Below, one piece after another: positions 44,912 to 53,807 of a DNA stretch of 64,000 nucleotides. The stretch is from NCBI RefSeq assembly GCF_007922615.2, contig NZ_CP042301.2:3270001-3334000 (forward strand). The letters run 5' to 3'. The position numbers and the translations under genes are program-made. The notes beneath the pieces are model-generated. The model saw only the letters and a list, made by a program, of their open reading frames with translations, had not been told where the DNA came from and did not search any database. Numbering within the stretch: the first letter of the stretch is position 1; every line of letters starts with the position of its first letter. The DNA is from Nitratireductor mangrovi (GTDB lineage: Bacteria > Pseudomonadota > Alphaproteobacteria > Rhizobiales > Rhizobiaceae).

Positions 44912-45787
44912 ATGACAATCCAGACCGTCGGCATCATCGGCGCGGGCCAGATGGGAGGCGGCATAGCGCATGTCTGCGCGCTCGCCGGCTACAAGGTCTT
45001 CCTGCACGACATCTCGCCGGACAGGATCGAGACCGGCATCGCCACAATCAACGGCAACATGGCGCGGCAGGTGACCTCGGGCAAGCTGGGCGAAAAGGAG
45101 CGCTCGGACGCGATGGGTCGGATTGCCGGCGCCGAAACGCTCGCCGATCTCGCGACCTGCGATCTGGTCATCGAGGCCGCGACCGAGGACGAGACCGTCA
45201 AGCGCAAGATTTTCGCGCAGCTCTGCCCGACCCTCAATCCGGAAGCGATGCTCGCCACCAACACGTCCTCGATCTCGATCACGCGGCTTGCCGCGCAGAC
45301 CGACCGGCCGGAGCGCTTCATCGGAATCCACTTCATGAATCCGGTGCCGGTGATGAAGCTGGTTGAGGTGGTGCGCGGCATTGCCACAGAGGATGTGACC
45401 TTCGAGGCCGCCAAGGCCTTCGTGACCAGGCTCGACAAGACCATCACCGTGGCGGAGGATTTCCCCGCCTTCATCGTCAACCGCATCCTGCTGCCGATGA
45501 TCAACGAGGCGATCTACACGCTCTATGAGGGCGTCGGCTCGGTCGAAGCGATCGACACTGCCATGAAGCTCGGCGCCAACCATCCGATGGGCCCGCTTCA
45601 GCTCGCCGACTTCATCGGCCTCGATACCTGCCTGTCGATCATGCAGGTGCTTTACGACGGGTTGGCAGATTCCAAGTATCGCCCTTGCCCGTTGCTGGTG
45701 AAATATGTCGAGGCCGGCTGGCTTGGTCGCAAGGCGGGCCGCGGTTTCTACGACTATCGCGGCGAGCACCCGGTTCCCACGCGCTGA
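44912..45787 (+). CDS. 3-Hydroxybutyryl-CoA dehydrogenase
   Basis: This 291-residue NAD(P)-dependent enzyme interconverts acetoacetyl-CoA and 3-hydroxybutyryl-CoA. The Rossmann motif is [21 protein letters not shown]; the catalytic His is in [19 protein letters not shown], with Glu in the same segment; the C-terminal helical domain has [14 protein letters not shown] and [17 protein letters not shown]. It acts in butanoate or beta-oxidation, matching the ETF genes next to it, which take electrons from acyl-CoA dehydrogenases. Confidence 0.95.
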   Translation: MTIQTVGIIGAGQMGGGIAHVCALAGYKVFLHDISPDRIETGIATINGNMARQVTSGKLGEKERSDAMGRIAGAETLADLATCDLVIEAATEDETVKRKIFAQLCPTLNPEAMLATNTSSISITRLAAQTDRPERFIGIHFMNPVPVMKLVEVVRGIATEDVTFEAAKAFVTRLDKTITVAEDFPAFIVNRILLPMINEAIYTLYEGVGSVEAIDTAMKLGANHPMGPLQLADFIGLDTCLSIMQVLYDGLADSKYRPCPLLVKYVEAGWLGRKAGRGFYDYRGEHPVPTR

Positions 45788-45806
45788 TCCCGGGGCGCGA
45801 ACGTCG

Positions 45807-45842
45807 AAGGGCGGCGGAAACCAGAGGTTCCGCCGCCCTTTT
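45807..45842 (+). terminator. Terminator after 3-hydroxybutyryl-CoA dehydrogenase
   Basis: AAGGGCGGCGGAA (45807-45819) and TTCCGCCGCCCTT (45828-45840) form a perfect 13-base stem followed by TT. It lies 20 bases after the stop codon, and on the other strand may also end the convergent GGDEF gene. Confidence 0.9.
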
Positions 45843-45880
45843 GCGTAACTGGTGCCGGCATCGCGCGGCTTCGGCGAACG

Positions 45881-46687
45881 CTAATGCAGCGCGGTCAGGT
45901 CGTGCGCATCATAGGCCTGGACATGCGTCAGCTCGATGCGATTGCGGCCGCCATGCTTGGCCTGATAGAGGCGGCGGTCGGCTATGCGGTAGAGTTCGAC
46001 GAAGCCGAGCTGGTCCTCGAAGCTGACACCGCCGACGCTGACCGTCAGCCGGTGCGGCTTGCCCATCGGACGGAAGCTGAGCTCGGAGATGCTGCGCCGG
46101 ATCCGTTCGGCAACACCCACTGCGTTCTCCTGCGAGGCGCCGGGCAGAAAGACGCCGAACTCCTCGCCGCCGAGACGACCGACCAGATCGCCCTTGCGCA
46201 CCTGGCCACGGATCGCGCTGGCGATCACGCGTAACGCCTCGTCGCCGAGGTCGTGGCCGAAGGTATCGTTGATCGACTTGAAATGGTCCGCATCGATGAT
46301 CAGCAGCGCGCCCTTGATGCGGCGGTTGCTGCGGCCGTCGTCGGAAAGCCGCGCGTCGACCCGGTCGGAGAACGCACCCCGGTTGAGGCACGACGTCAGG
46401 CTGTCGGTCGAAGCGACGACGCCGAGCCGCTGGTTGGCGAGCGCCAGCTCGCGCAGCTTGAAGACCAGGAAGAGCAGGATCGGCCCTCCCAGCACCAGCG
46501 ACAGCACGGCTGCCGCCGGCAGTCCCTTGCGGAATTCCTCGCTGCCCAGCCCGGCAAGCGCCATGGCGTGGTAGCCTGCCGACACCATCAGGCACCACAC
46601 GGTGCCGGCAAGTGTCCAGCGGAAGAGCCGTGACTCCTTGAGCCACGGCCAGTTGATAGCAAAACGCTGCCCGAGATCGTCGGCCAT
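45881..46687 (-). CDS. Membrane-bound diguanylate cyclase (GGDEF) with product-inhibition site
   Basis: This 268-residue protein has two membrane helices (about 25-45 and 57-76) and a C-terminal GGDEF domain. The active motif is GGEEF (173-177) in VGRLGGEEFGVFLPG, and the inhibitory I-site RxxD is Arg164-Asp167 (RKGD), exactly five residues upstream. It should make cyclic di-GMP and be inhibited by it. There is no periplasmic sensor of any size. The start at 46687 is chosen over 46717 as it leaves a compact N-terminus. Confidence 0.92.
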   Translation of the reverse strand: MADDLGQRFAINWPWLKESRLFRWTLAGTVWCLMVSAGYHAMALAGLGSEEFRKGLPAAAVLSLVLGGPILLFLVFKLRELALANQRLGVVASTDSLTSCLNRGAFSDRVDARLSDDGRSNRRIKGALLIIDADHFKSINDTFGHDLGDEALRVIASAIRGQVRKGDLVGRLGGEEFGVFLPGASQENAVGVAERIRRSISELSFRPMGKPHRLTVSVGGVSFEDQLGFVELYRIADRRLYQAKHGGRNRIELTHVQAYDAHDLTALH

Positions 46688-46811
46688 CGACGCAACCCCC
46701 TCATCAATCGTGAGCAAAGGGTAATCGTGGCCCGTGAAGACACGGTTAGAGATTTCCGCCGGATTCTCATCACGGCGGTGACCGACTGTTTACGAAGGAT
46801 GTCTTGGCCGG

Positions 46812-47909
46812 TCAGTCGCGGCTGTAGATGCGCCAGCCCTTGGCCGACTTCATGTCCGGAAGCTCTGAAAACCGCGTGCACCGGTTACGGCCATTGGCCT
46901 TGGAGACATAGAGCGCGCGGTCGGCCTTGACGTAGAGGTCGTCGGCGCTGTCGGCGTGGGCGGCCATGCAGATGCCGGCCGAGACAGTGATCGAACCGCT
47001 GGACAGCCCGGTACCATTGCTGGTGGCAGCGAGTTTCTCGACCGTCTTGCGAACGGTTTCGGCAAGGTCGTGCGCCGCCTCTTCGGTGGTCTCCTCGATA
47101 ATGATGGCGAATTCCTCGCCGCCGGTGCGCGCGACAAAGACCTCGTCCGGCACCGCCGACTGCACGATGCCGGCAACACGCTGGATGATCTTGTCGCCGA
47201 CGGGGTGGCCGAAGCGATCGTTGATCTGCTTGAAACGGTCGATGTCGACGATGACCAGGCTGGTGTACATGACCTTCTTGCGATCGTCGTAGACGCACGC
47301 CATGACCTTGTCGAAGGCGCGGCGGTTGTAGAGCTGGGTCAGCGGATCGGTGTCGGCGAGCTTCTTGTATTCCTCGAGCTTGGTCTTGACTTCCTCGAGT
47401 TCGGCCGACTTGTCCGCGATCGAGGTAACGAACTGCTTGCCCTGTTCGATCTTGGAATCGGTCGCCGCCGACATGATGGTGGAGATGCGCTGCAAGATCT
47501 CTTGCGTCACCAGGTTGCGCTGGCGCAAACCGTCCGAGGTCTGGTTGAGGATCGAGCCGTAGCGCTCGAGCTGGACCCGTTCCTTCTCGAACAGAACCAT
47601 CACCTCCTCGACCTTGCCGGCAATCTGGTCGCGGATGCCCTCGACGAAGACCTGGTTGCTCGCCTGTACGAAATATTTGATGCTCAGCCGGTCGAGATCC
47701 TCCTGGCGCGGCCGGTTGCCGAGCGTACCGAGTTCGGCGTTGAGATCGGGATTGGTTCCCGCGAACACCTCGTAGAAGATTTCATAGTTTCGCGGCAACC
47801 CGGCCACTCCCATCGCGCGCATCGCCAGCGCGATCTTGGTGGCAATGTCGGACCCGGGACCCGTCGGCGCGCCGCCTTGCCCTGATGTGCTCGAAACCTG
47901 AATGTTCAT
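46812..47909 (-). CDS. Soluble diguanylate cyclase (GGDEF) with helical N-terminal region
   Basis: This 365-residue cytoplasmic protein has an N-terminal helical region (about 20-180) that ends in a coiled-coil-like stretch (SAELEEVKTKLEEYKKLADTD), then a GGDEF domain. The active motif is GGEEF (263-267) in VARTGGEEFAIII, and FKQINDRFGHPVGD is intact. The I-site position reads PDEV, not RxxD, so product inhibition is unlikely. It resembles rhizobial and Caulobacter cyclases with a dimerising coiled coil. A GAGGG lies upstream of ATG 47909. Confidence 0.92.
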   Translation of the reverse strand: MNIQVSSTSGQGGAPTGPGSDIATKIALAMRAMGVAGLPRNYEIFYEVFAGTNPDLNAELGTLGNRPRQEDLDRLSIKYFVQASNQVFVEGIRDQIAGKVEEVMVLFEKERVQLERYGSILNQTSDGLRQRNLVTQEILQRISTIMSAATDSKIEQGKQFVTSIADKSAELEEVKTKLEEYKKLADTDPLTQLYNRRAFDKVMACVYDDRKKVMYTSLVIVDIDRFKQINDRFGHPVGDKIIQRVAGIVQSAVPDEVFVARTGGEEFAIIIEETTEEAAHDLAETVRKTVEKLAATSNGTGLSSGSITVSAGICMAAHADSADDLYVKADRALYVSKANGRNRCTRFSELPDMKSAKGWRIYSRD

Positions 47910-48064
47910 GCGATCCCAACCCTCACGAGCCACGCGCGACCGTGCGTGCCAGACCATGTCTGGCACGGCAAGTCCCGGCCTGAATCCGGCCGGACATGAC
48001 GGCTCTCGGCGAATGCCCCACGCATCTCGTCCCCCTGACCTGAGGCGAGCGTAAGGGAAGGCAG

Positions 48065-48079
48065 CTAATTCTCCGTTAA
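48065..48079. promoter_or_regulatory. Near-consensus CtrA-type site upstream of the GGDEF gene
   Basis: CTAA-N7-TTAA (followed by A) differs at one base from the TTAA-N7-TTAA CtrA box. It lies about 156 bases upstream of the soluble cyclase start codon and 67 bases past the pncB stop. Weak evidence on its own. Confidence 0.3.
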
Positions 48080-48146
48080 ACCGGACCTTTTGGTCAGAAA
48101 ACCAATCGTCGTCGCCGGGACAGACGCCGCAGGCGGTCGAACCGCG

Positions 48147-49451
48147 TCAGACCTTGACCGGCTTGGCGATGCGCCCCGTCGCGCCGAACAGCTCGAGATA
48201 ACGCCTTATCTCGGCGGCATCGCCCGTTGCCTTTTGCGGGTTGTCGGAAAGCTTGACCGCCGGCCGGCCATTAGCCTCGCTGACCTTGCACACGATCGAA
48301 ATAGCGTTGAGGCTGTCGATCTCGCGCGGCGCGCAGCCTTCGAAATCATTGGTCAGATTGGTGCCCCAGCCGAACGCCATGCGCACCCGGCCACGGAAAT
48401 GATGGTAGGCGGCCTCGATCGTGTCGACGTCGAGCCCGTCGGAGAAGATCAGCAGCTTGTCGCGCGGATCGCGGCCGCGCTCCTTCCACCAGGAAATGAT
48501 CTTCTCGCCGCCCTCGATCGCCGGCGCGCTGTCCGGCCTGAAGCCGGTCCAGTCCGCGACCCAGTCCGGGGCTCCGCGGAGGAAGGAATCGGTGCCGAAC
48601 GTGTCCGGCAGCACGATGAGCAAATTGCCGCCGTAATAAATGTTCCAGTCCTGGAGCACCTGGTAGGGCGCGGTCAGCAGCTCGTTGTCGTCGCGGGCAA
48701 GGGCCGCCAGCACCATCGGCAGCTCATGCGCATTGGTGCCCAACGCCTCCAGGTCGGTATCCATGGCGAGCTTGACGTTACTGGTGCCACTGAGCGAATC
48801 GCCCAACCCCTCCTTCAGCGCCTCCACGCACCAGCGTTGCCACAGGAAGGAATGGCGTCGGCGCGTACCGAAATCCGAAATCCGCACATCCGGCAGTGCG
48901 CGCAACCGCTCGACCTTGGACCACACCTTGGCCTTGGCGCGCGCGTAAAGCACGTCGAGGGCGAACGGCCCCATCTCCCTAAGCGTGGCGCGCGAGCGCA
49001 ATTCGTTGATGATGGCGAGCGCCGGGATTTCCCACATGCTGGTTTCCTTCCAGCGGCCGGGGAAGCGCAGTTCGAACTGCCCATCGCGGCGGGTCAACTC
49101 GTATTCGGGCAACTGGAATTCTTCCAGCCAGGCCAGGAAGTCGGGCCGGAAAATCTGCTTGCTGCCGTAAAACGTGTTGCCGGCCAACCAGATCATCTCC
49201 TTCTTGGAGAATCTCAGCGTGCGCGCATGGTCGAGCTGCTCGCGCAACTCTCCGATGTCGATCTCGTCGGCGAGGCGAACCGATTTCGTGCGGTTGATCA
49301 GCGAGAAGGTGGCATTGACGTCCGGGTAGAGACCCCAGATCATCTGCAGCATCAGAAGCTTGTAGAAATCCGTGTCGAGCAGGCTGCGGATGATCGGATC
49401 GAGCTTCCACGTGTGGTCATAGACACGCTTGGCAATATCGGTCTTGGTCAT
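48147..49451 (-). CDS. pncB: Nicotinate phosphoribosyltransferase
   Basis: This 434-residue enzyme salvages nicotinate into NAD synthesis. Family motifs: [16 protein letters not shown] near the start, [41 protein letters not shown] and [12 protein letters not shown] with [10 protein letters not shown]. The start at 49451 is chosen because it gives the usual [15 protein letters not shown] with GGAAGGG upstream. The upstream in-frame ATG at 49520 adds a proline-rich piece not expected in the family. Confidence 0.97.
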   Translation of the reverse strand: MTKTDIAKRVYDHTWKLDPIIRSLLDTDFYKLLMLQMIWGLYPDVNATFSLINRTKSVRLADEIDIGELREQLDHARTLRFSKKEMIWLAGNTFYGSKQIFRPDFLAWLEEFQLPEYELTRRDGQFELRFPGRWKETSMWEIPALAIINELRSRATLREMGPFALDVLYARAKAKVWSKVERLRALPDVRISDFGTRRRHSFLWQRWCVEALKEGLGDSLSGTSNVKLAMDTDLEALGTNAHELPMVLAALARDDNELLTAPYQVLQDWNIYYGGNLLIVLPDTFGTDSFLRGAPDWVADWTGFRPDSAPAIEGGEKIISWWKERGRDPRDKLLIFSDGLDVDTIEAAYHHFRGRVRMAFGWGTNLTNDFEGCAPREIDSLNAISIVCKVSEANGRPAVKLSDNPQKATGDAAEIRRYLELFGATGRIAKPVKV

Positions 49452-49546
49452 CTCCGCCCTTCCGTGACGTTGTCGGCCCGCCGGCAGCGCCGGTCTAGGA
49501 CGAATTGCCACAAGCGGCAAGGCACGGCGCGCGGCGGAGGCAGGGC

Positions 49547-49909
49547 TCAGGCGAGATGCTCGCGCACCTTTTCCCTGATCTGCGTGAGCGTGAAGGGCTT
49601 CTGCACGACATCGACGATGACCCCGTCAAGTTCGGCAGCGCGTTCACGCTGTTCGGCATAGCCGGTGACAAGCATGATCCTCAGCGACGGGAAAGCCGTC
49701 ACCGCCGCCTGCGCCATGGCGATGCCGTCCATGCCAGGCATGCGGATGTCGGAAACGACGAGGTCGTAGCCGCCCGACGCCGCGCGAATGAGGTCAAGGC
49801 CGATTTCGCCATCCTCGGCCGTGTCGACGGAATGGCCGTCGCGCTCCAGCGCCCGGGCGGCGAGGGAGCGGACGGGCTCGTCATCTTCCACGATCAGGAT
49901 TCTGGCCAT
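49547..49909 (-). CDS. cpdR: CpdR-like single-domain response regulator
   Basis: This 120-residue receiver-only protein has the phospho-acceptor Asp in [13 protein letters not shown], the acidic pair in ILIVEDDEP, Thr in MLVTGYAE and Lys in VVQKPFTL. The [18 protein letters not shown] insert and length match rhizobial CpdR1. CpdR, when unphosphorylated, guides ClpXP to destroy CtrA-pathway proteins during the cell cycle. Other receiver-only proteins are hard to exclude. The start at 49909 is preferred to 49924. Confidence 0.8.
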   Translation of the reverse strand: MARILIVEDDEPVRSLAARALERDGHSVDTAEDGEIGLDLIRAASGGYDLVVSDIRMPGMDGIAMAQAAVTAFPSLRIMLVTGYAEQRERAAELDGVIVDVVQKPFTLTQIREKVREHLA

Positions 49910-49954
49910 GCCGGGAAACTGCACCTGAAAGCTTTCGGTTCCCTGAACCGGTGG

Positions 49955-50503
49955 TTACTCCGCAGCATCACCCTTGACCACCCCGACGAAGGGCAATTCG
50001 CGAAAGGCGTGCGCGACATCCATGCCATAGCCGACGACGAAATAGTCCGGGCATTCGAAGCCGACAAAGTCGGCGTCTACCGATGTCTGGCGGCGCGTGC
50101 GCTTGTCGAGCAGCACGGCGATCGACACGCTGCGCGCACCCCGCGACAGCATCAGTTCGCGGGTGAACTTCAGCGTCTTGCCGGATTCCAAGATGTCGTC
50201 AATCAGGAGGATGTCGCGGCCGGCGACATCGTTGTCGATGTCGCGCAGCACCTTGACCTCGCCGCTCACTGTGCCGGTCCCGTAGCTGGAGATGAAGATG
50301 AACTCGACTTCGGGCGACGCGCCGGCGTCATGCATGGCGCGGATCAGGTCGGCCGCGAAGATGAACGATCCCTTGAGGATCGAGACCACGAGCAGATCGT
50401 GGTAGTCGCGCGAGGCGATCTCCTTCGCCAGTTCGAGGTTGCGCCGCGCAATCGTCGACGCGCTGAACAGAACCTCGATTTCCTTGCCGCGAACAACCGG
50501 CAT
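49955..50503 (-). CDS. hpt: Hypoxanthine phosphoribosyltransferase
   Basis: This 182-residue enzyme converts hypoxanthine or guanine plus PRPP to IMP or GMP. The PRPP motif is ILLIDDILESGKTLKFTRE; VVSILKGSFIFAADLIR and ECPDYFVVGYGMD are also typical. ATG 50503 is used. The stop codon of the upstream gene overlaps it as TGATG, so it is coupled to that hypothetical membrane protein. Confidence 0.95.
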   Translation of the reverse strand: MPVVRGKEIEVLFSASTIARRNLELAKEIASRDYHDLLVVSILKGSFIFAADLIRAMHDAGASPEVEFIFISSYGTGTVSGEVKVLRDIDNDVAGRDILLIDDILESGKTLKFTRELMLSRGARSVSIAVLLDKRTRRQTSVDADFVGFECPDYFVVGYGMDVAHAFRELPFVGVVKGDAAE

Positions 50504-51135
50504 CAACTGTCTCCCTTGAGCACGGACACGGACACTCCGGCGACACCGCCGGAGGGCGCGACAACCCTGCTGGAGAATGGAAACAACTCGCCCGCCCCGA
50601 TTCTCGCCCCGCCGGGATCGAGTATGTAGCGGGTCGCGCCGCCGTCGTCACCCCTGACATCGATGGCAAGCCGGGGCGCGCGTTGCGGCGCCGCAGCGCC
50701 ATGGGCGACCTTGCCGTCGACCAGTACAAGTGATCCTGCGCCCGCGTCCTCGACCCGCGAGGTGAGCTCGACGATGCGCATCTCGACCGCCGGTGCCGGC
50801 GCTGCGAAGATCGCGTCGGAAAGCGTGTGGCCGCCGGCGATCCAGAATGCCGCCAGCGCCAGCGTACAGCCGCCTGCCCAGAACAGCGGCCCGCCACGTC
50901 GGCCGGCCGGAGTGGCCACGGGTGCGCCCCGCTTCAGGCTTTGCATGCCGGTCAGATCCGCGGCCCGCGCGGCCGCACGCGGCGGCTCAACGCTTGCTTC
51001 GCCGGCGGGCGAGGCCGGGATCGTGACATATTCAGCGTCGACGACGTCGTCACCGCTCGCCGCGGCGCGGCGCTGCTCAGGCCTGTCTGTCATGATTTCG
51101 CCCGAGACCGGACGGACCTTGCGCGCGTCGATCAT
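50503..51135 (-). CDS. Hypothetical single-pass membrane protein
   Basis: This 210-residue protein has an Ala/Glu-rich cytoplasmic part (about 1-80), one membrane helix (about 84-104, GPLFWAGGCTLALAAFWIAGG) and an extracytoplasmic part of about 105 residues with strand-rich VEMRIVELTSRVED and SRVVAPSGGVAGVSVSVLKG. I do not recognise a family. It is divergent from ftsE, with CtrA-type sites in between, and its stop overlaps the hpt start (TGATG). A second ATG at 51093 is possible. Confidence 0.75.
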   Translation of the reverse strand: MIDARKVRPVSGEIMTDRPEQRRAAASGDDVVDAEYVTIPASPAGEASVEPPRAAARAADLTGMQSLKRGAPVATPAGRRGGPLFWAGGCTLALAAFWIAGGHTLSDAIFAAPAPAVEMRIVELTSRVEDAGAGSLVLVDGKVAHGAAAPQRAPRLAIDVRGDDGGATRYILDPGGARIGAGELFPFSSRVVAPSGGVAGVSVSVLKGDS

Positions 51136-51182
51136 CGGAGGGTGCGATCCTTTTGCAAATCCCTTACACCGGGTAAATGGAA

Positions 51183-51190
51183 ATGGTTAA
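51183..51190 (-). promoter_or_regulatory. CtrA-type half-site facing the hypothetical-hpt unit
   Basis: ATGGTTAA here is the reverse complement of TTAACCAT, a CtrA half-site consensus. It lies 47 bases upstream of the hypothetical gene start. Together with the full site at 51236 it forms an exact 10-base inverted repeat (51183-51192 and 51245-51254). Confidence 0.5.
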
Positions 51191-51235
51191 TGATTTGCTG
51201 CGCCGGCACCCGAGAAGGACCCTGGTGGAGCAAGC

Positions 51236-51254
51236 TTAACCGGCCATTAACCAT
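51236..51254. promoter_or_regulatory. CtrA-type full binding site before ftsE
   Basis: TTAA at 51236-51239, seven bases, then TTAACCAT at 51247-51254: an exact TTAA-N7-TTAAC match. It lies about 58 bases upstream of ftsE and 100 bases upstream of the divergent hypothetical gene. Confidence 0.6.
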
Positions 51255-51311
51255 GCAAAGGGATGGTCCGCCGCGCCGGACCCGCCAACCAATCCAGGAC
51301 CGCCGATCAAA

Positions 51312-51971
51312 GTGATCCGTTTCGAAAATGTTGGTCTTCGCTACGGCATGGGGCCGGAGATTCTGCGCGACATCTCCTTCCAGATCCCGGCGGGTTCGTT
51401 CCAGTTCCTGAGCGGGCCTTCAGGCGCAGGCAAGACGACACTGCTGAGGCTGCTCTTCCTGTCCCTGGCGCCGACACGCGGCCTCATCACCATCTTCGGC
51501 AAGGACCGCGCGCTGATCGGGCGCCGCGAACTGCCGCATATCAGGCGCAAGATCGGCGTCGTGTTCCAGGATTTCCGCCTGCTTGAACACATGACAACGT
51601 ATGAGAACGTCGCGCTGCCGCTGCGTGTGCGTGGGCGCGACGAGGCGAGCTACCGGGGCGACGTGACCGAACTCCTGAAATGGGTCGGGCTCGGTGAACG
51701 GCTCAATGCGCACCCGCCGGTGCTGTCCGGCGGCGAGAAGCAGCGCGCCGCGATCGCGCGCGCTCTGATCGAGCAACCCGACATCCTCCTGGCCGACGAG
51801 CCCACCGGCAATGTCGATCCGCCGCTGGCGCGACGGCTGCTGAGGCTCTTCATCGAGCTCAACCGGTCGGGCACCGCCGTGCTGATCGCCACCCACGATC
51901 TGAACCTGATGGATCAGGTCGACGCGCGGCGCCTGGTTTTGGCGGACGGAAGGCTGACGGTCCATGACTGA
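51312..51971 (+). CDS. ftsE: Cell division ATP-binding protein FtsE
   Basis: This 219-residue ABC ATPase works with FtsX at the septum to activate peptidoglycan hydrolases. Walker A is GPSGAGKTTLLRLLFL, signature LSGGEKQRAAIARAL, Walker B ILLADEPTGNVD, with His in IATHDLNL. The start is a GTG. Its end overlaps ftsX by 8 bases. CtrA-type boxes lie in the upstream region. Confidence 0.97.
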   Translation: MIRFENVGLRYGMGPEILRDISFQIPAGSFQFLSGPSGAGKTTLLRLLFLSLAPTRGLITIFGKDRALIGRRELPHIRRKIGVVFQDFRLLEHMTTYENVALPLRVRGRDEASYRGDVTELLKWVGLGERLNAHPPVLSGGEKQRAAIARALIEQPDILLADEPTGNVDPPLARRLLRLFIELNRSGTAVLIATHDLNLMDQVDARRLVLADGRLTVHD

Positions 51972-52935
51972 CGCCTCCCTCGAAGCCGCTCCGGCCGGCG
52001 GCAAGGCGACACCGCGGCGGCGTCTGGCACCGATCGTCCCGGGCCAGTCCGTCGCCGGCACCGCGCTGATCGCGGTGATCGCCATCATGACCTTCCTGTC
52101 CTGTCTCACCGTCGGCGCCGTCACCCTGGTTCGAGACACCGCCAGCGCCTGGCAGACGCAGATCGCGCGTGAGGCGACCATCCAGATCCGGCCCCGCGAC
52201 GGGCTCGACATGGAGGCCGCCCTTGCCGCCGCCAAGGCTGTCGCGGAAACCTTCGACGGCGTCACCGAGGTGCGCATCGTCGACCGTGACGCAACCGCGA
52301 GGCTGCTGGAGCCGTGGCTGGGGACCGGTCTCGACCTCGACGAGCTGCCGGTGCCGCGGCTGGTGATCGTCACCATCGACGAAAGCGCCCCACCGGACTT
52401 TGCCGCCTTGCGCGCCGCCGTCGCAACCGACGTGCCGGGAGCAAGTCTCGACGACCACCGCAACTGGGTCGACCGCCTCGTCTCCATGGCGCGCACCACG
52501 GTGACCCTCGGCATCGCGGTGCTGATCCTGATGCTGTCCGCGACGGTGCTGACGGTGGTCTTCGCGACACGCGGCGCCATGGCCGGCAACGGCCACGTCA
52601 TCGAGGTGCTGCATTATGTCGGCGCCGAGGCGCGGTTCATCGCCTCGCAGTTCCGCCGCCACTTCCTCTATACCGGCATCAAGGGCGCTGCGGCCGGCGG
52701 GCTTGCCGCCATTGTCGTGTTCATCGTTTTCGGCTGGTGGTCGGCCCGCAATTTCGCCACCCCCGAAGCCGACCAGGCAACGGCCCTGTTCGGCAACTTC
52801 GCCATCGGTTCGACAGGTTATGCCGGGGTCGGCGTCGTCGTGGCCGTCGTCGCCGTCCTCACCGCGGCGACGTCGCATGTGACGGTCGTCACCCATCTCC
52901 AGGGCGTCGATGTCGGCACGACGGACCATATTTGA
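51964..52935 (+). CDS. ftsX: Cell division protein FtsX
   Basis: This 323-residue membrane protein has four helices (first near 36-60, then near 178-200, 225-255 and 285-305) and a periplasmic loop between the first two, the FtsX arrangement. VFATRGAMAGNGHVIEVLHYVGAEARFIASQF is the characteristic cytoplasmic loop after helix 2 (in parts). It transmits ATP hydrolysis by FtsE to cell wall hydrolases. The initial 35 residues are a polar tail. Confidence 0.93.
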   Translation: MTDASLEAAPAGGKATPRRRLAPIVPGQSVAGTALIAVIAIMTFLSCLTVGAVTLVRDTASAWQTQIAREATIQIRPRDGLDMEAALAAAKAVAETFDGVTEVRIVDRDATARLLEPWLGTGLDLDELPVPRLVIVTIDESAPPDFAALRAAVATDVPGASLDDHRNWVDRLVSMARTTVTLGIAVLILMLSATVLTVVFATRGAMAGNGHVIEVLHYVGAEARFIASQFRRHFLYTGIKGAAAGGLAAIVVFIVFGWWSARNFATPEADQATALFGNFAIGSTGYAGVGVVVAVVAVLTAATSHVTVVTHLQGVDVGTTDHI

Positions 52936-53040
52936 GGGCTGCACGACACGGTTCTCAGGTCGCAACACGATGAAACGAAATGTGTCGACTGCCGCCCGGG
53001 GTACCTATCCCGCGCCGCAATTCAAGGTTATGCAAGCTGA

Positions 53041-53724
53041 ATGACGGTTCGGGGCGAGGAAGCTGACAGCGGCGATCGTGCCGCCTCCGGGACGCGCAGG
53101 CGCGTCCTGCGAGCCTTGCGCGCCGCCGTGCTCGCGGCCGGCATCGGCGCTGCCGCCTTCGTCGCCGGTTTCGGCTGGTTCGCCAACGAAGTCAGCCTGA
53201 TGAAGACGCCTGCCGACCCGCCGGGCGCCGACGCGATCGTCGTTTTGACCGGCGGTCACTTTCGCCTCAATGCCGCCGTCGACCTGCTCAGGGCCGGCAA
53301 GGGCAAACGGCTGCTGATCAGCGGCGTCAACCCGGTGGCGCGGGCCGGCGATTTGCAGCAGGCCACCGGTGCCGAGGCGGCGCTGTTTTCGTGTTGCGTG
53401 GACATCGACAGGGTGGCGCTCGACACGATCGGCAATGCCGCCGAAAGCGCCAAATGGGTGCGCGCGAACGCCTACGAAAAGATCATCGTCGTCACCAACA
53501 ACTACCATATGCCGCGCAGCCTGCTGGAGATGCGCCGACTGCTCGCCGGCACGGCGCTGCTGCCCTACCCGGTCGTCAGCAGCAACCTCGAGGAAGGCGG
53601 CTGGCTCGCCAAGCCCGACGCGCTGCGGGTGCTGTTCACCGAATATCTCAAATATCTCGGTGCAGTGGCCCGCGGCGCACTGCCTGACGACGACGCAGGC
53701 GCCAAGGTGCTTGCACGGGGCTGA
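53041..53724 (+). CDS. YdcF (DUF218) family membrane protein
   Basis: This 227-residue protein has one N-terminal membrane helix (about 28-50) and a DUF218/YdcF domain: AIVVLTGGHFRLNAAVDLLRAGK, LLISGVNP, NAAESAKWVRAN and VTNNYHMPRSLLEMRRL. Such proteins bind S-adenosylmethionine in E. coli YdcF; SanA-like relatives affect the envelope. Function not established. An ATG at 53041 and no strong ribosome site. Confidence 0.88.
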   Translation: MTVRGEEADSGDRAASGTRRRVLRALRAAVLAAGIGAAAFVAGFGWFANEVSLMKTPADPPGADAIVVLTGGHFRLNAAVDLLRAGKGKRLLISGVNPVARAGDLQQATGAEAALFSCCVDIDRVALDTIGNAAESAKWVRANAYEKIIVVTNNYHMPRSLLEMRRLLAGTALLPYPVVSSNLEEGGWLAKPDALRVLFTEYLKYLGAVARGALPDDDAGAKVLARG

Positions 53725-53807
53725 GCCGCCCAGGAAATGAGCGGTTTTCCTGACGCGGCGCCGGTGCTACCTACGGGCTCTCCCTCGCGACCACCGGGCA
53801 AGGCTTC

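Noticed and set aside
49936..49951. CGGTT/AACCG hairpin between hpt and cpdR
   Set aside because: Short stem with no T-run; probably chance or a minor attenuator, not supportable.
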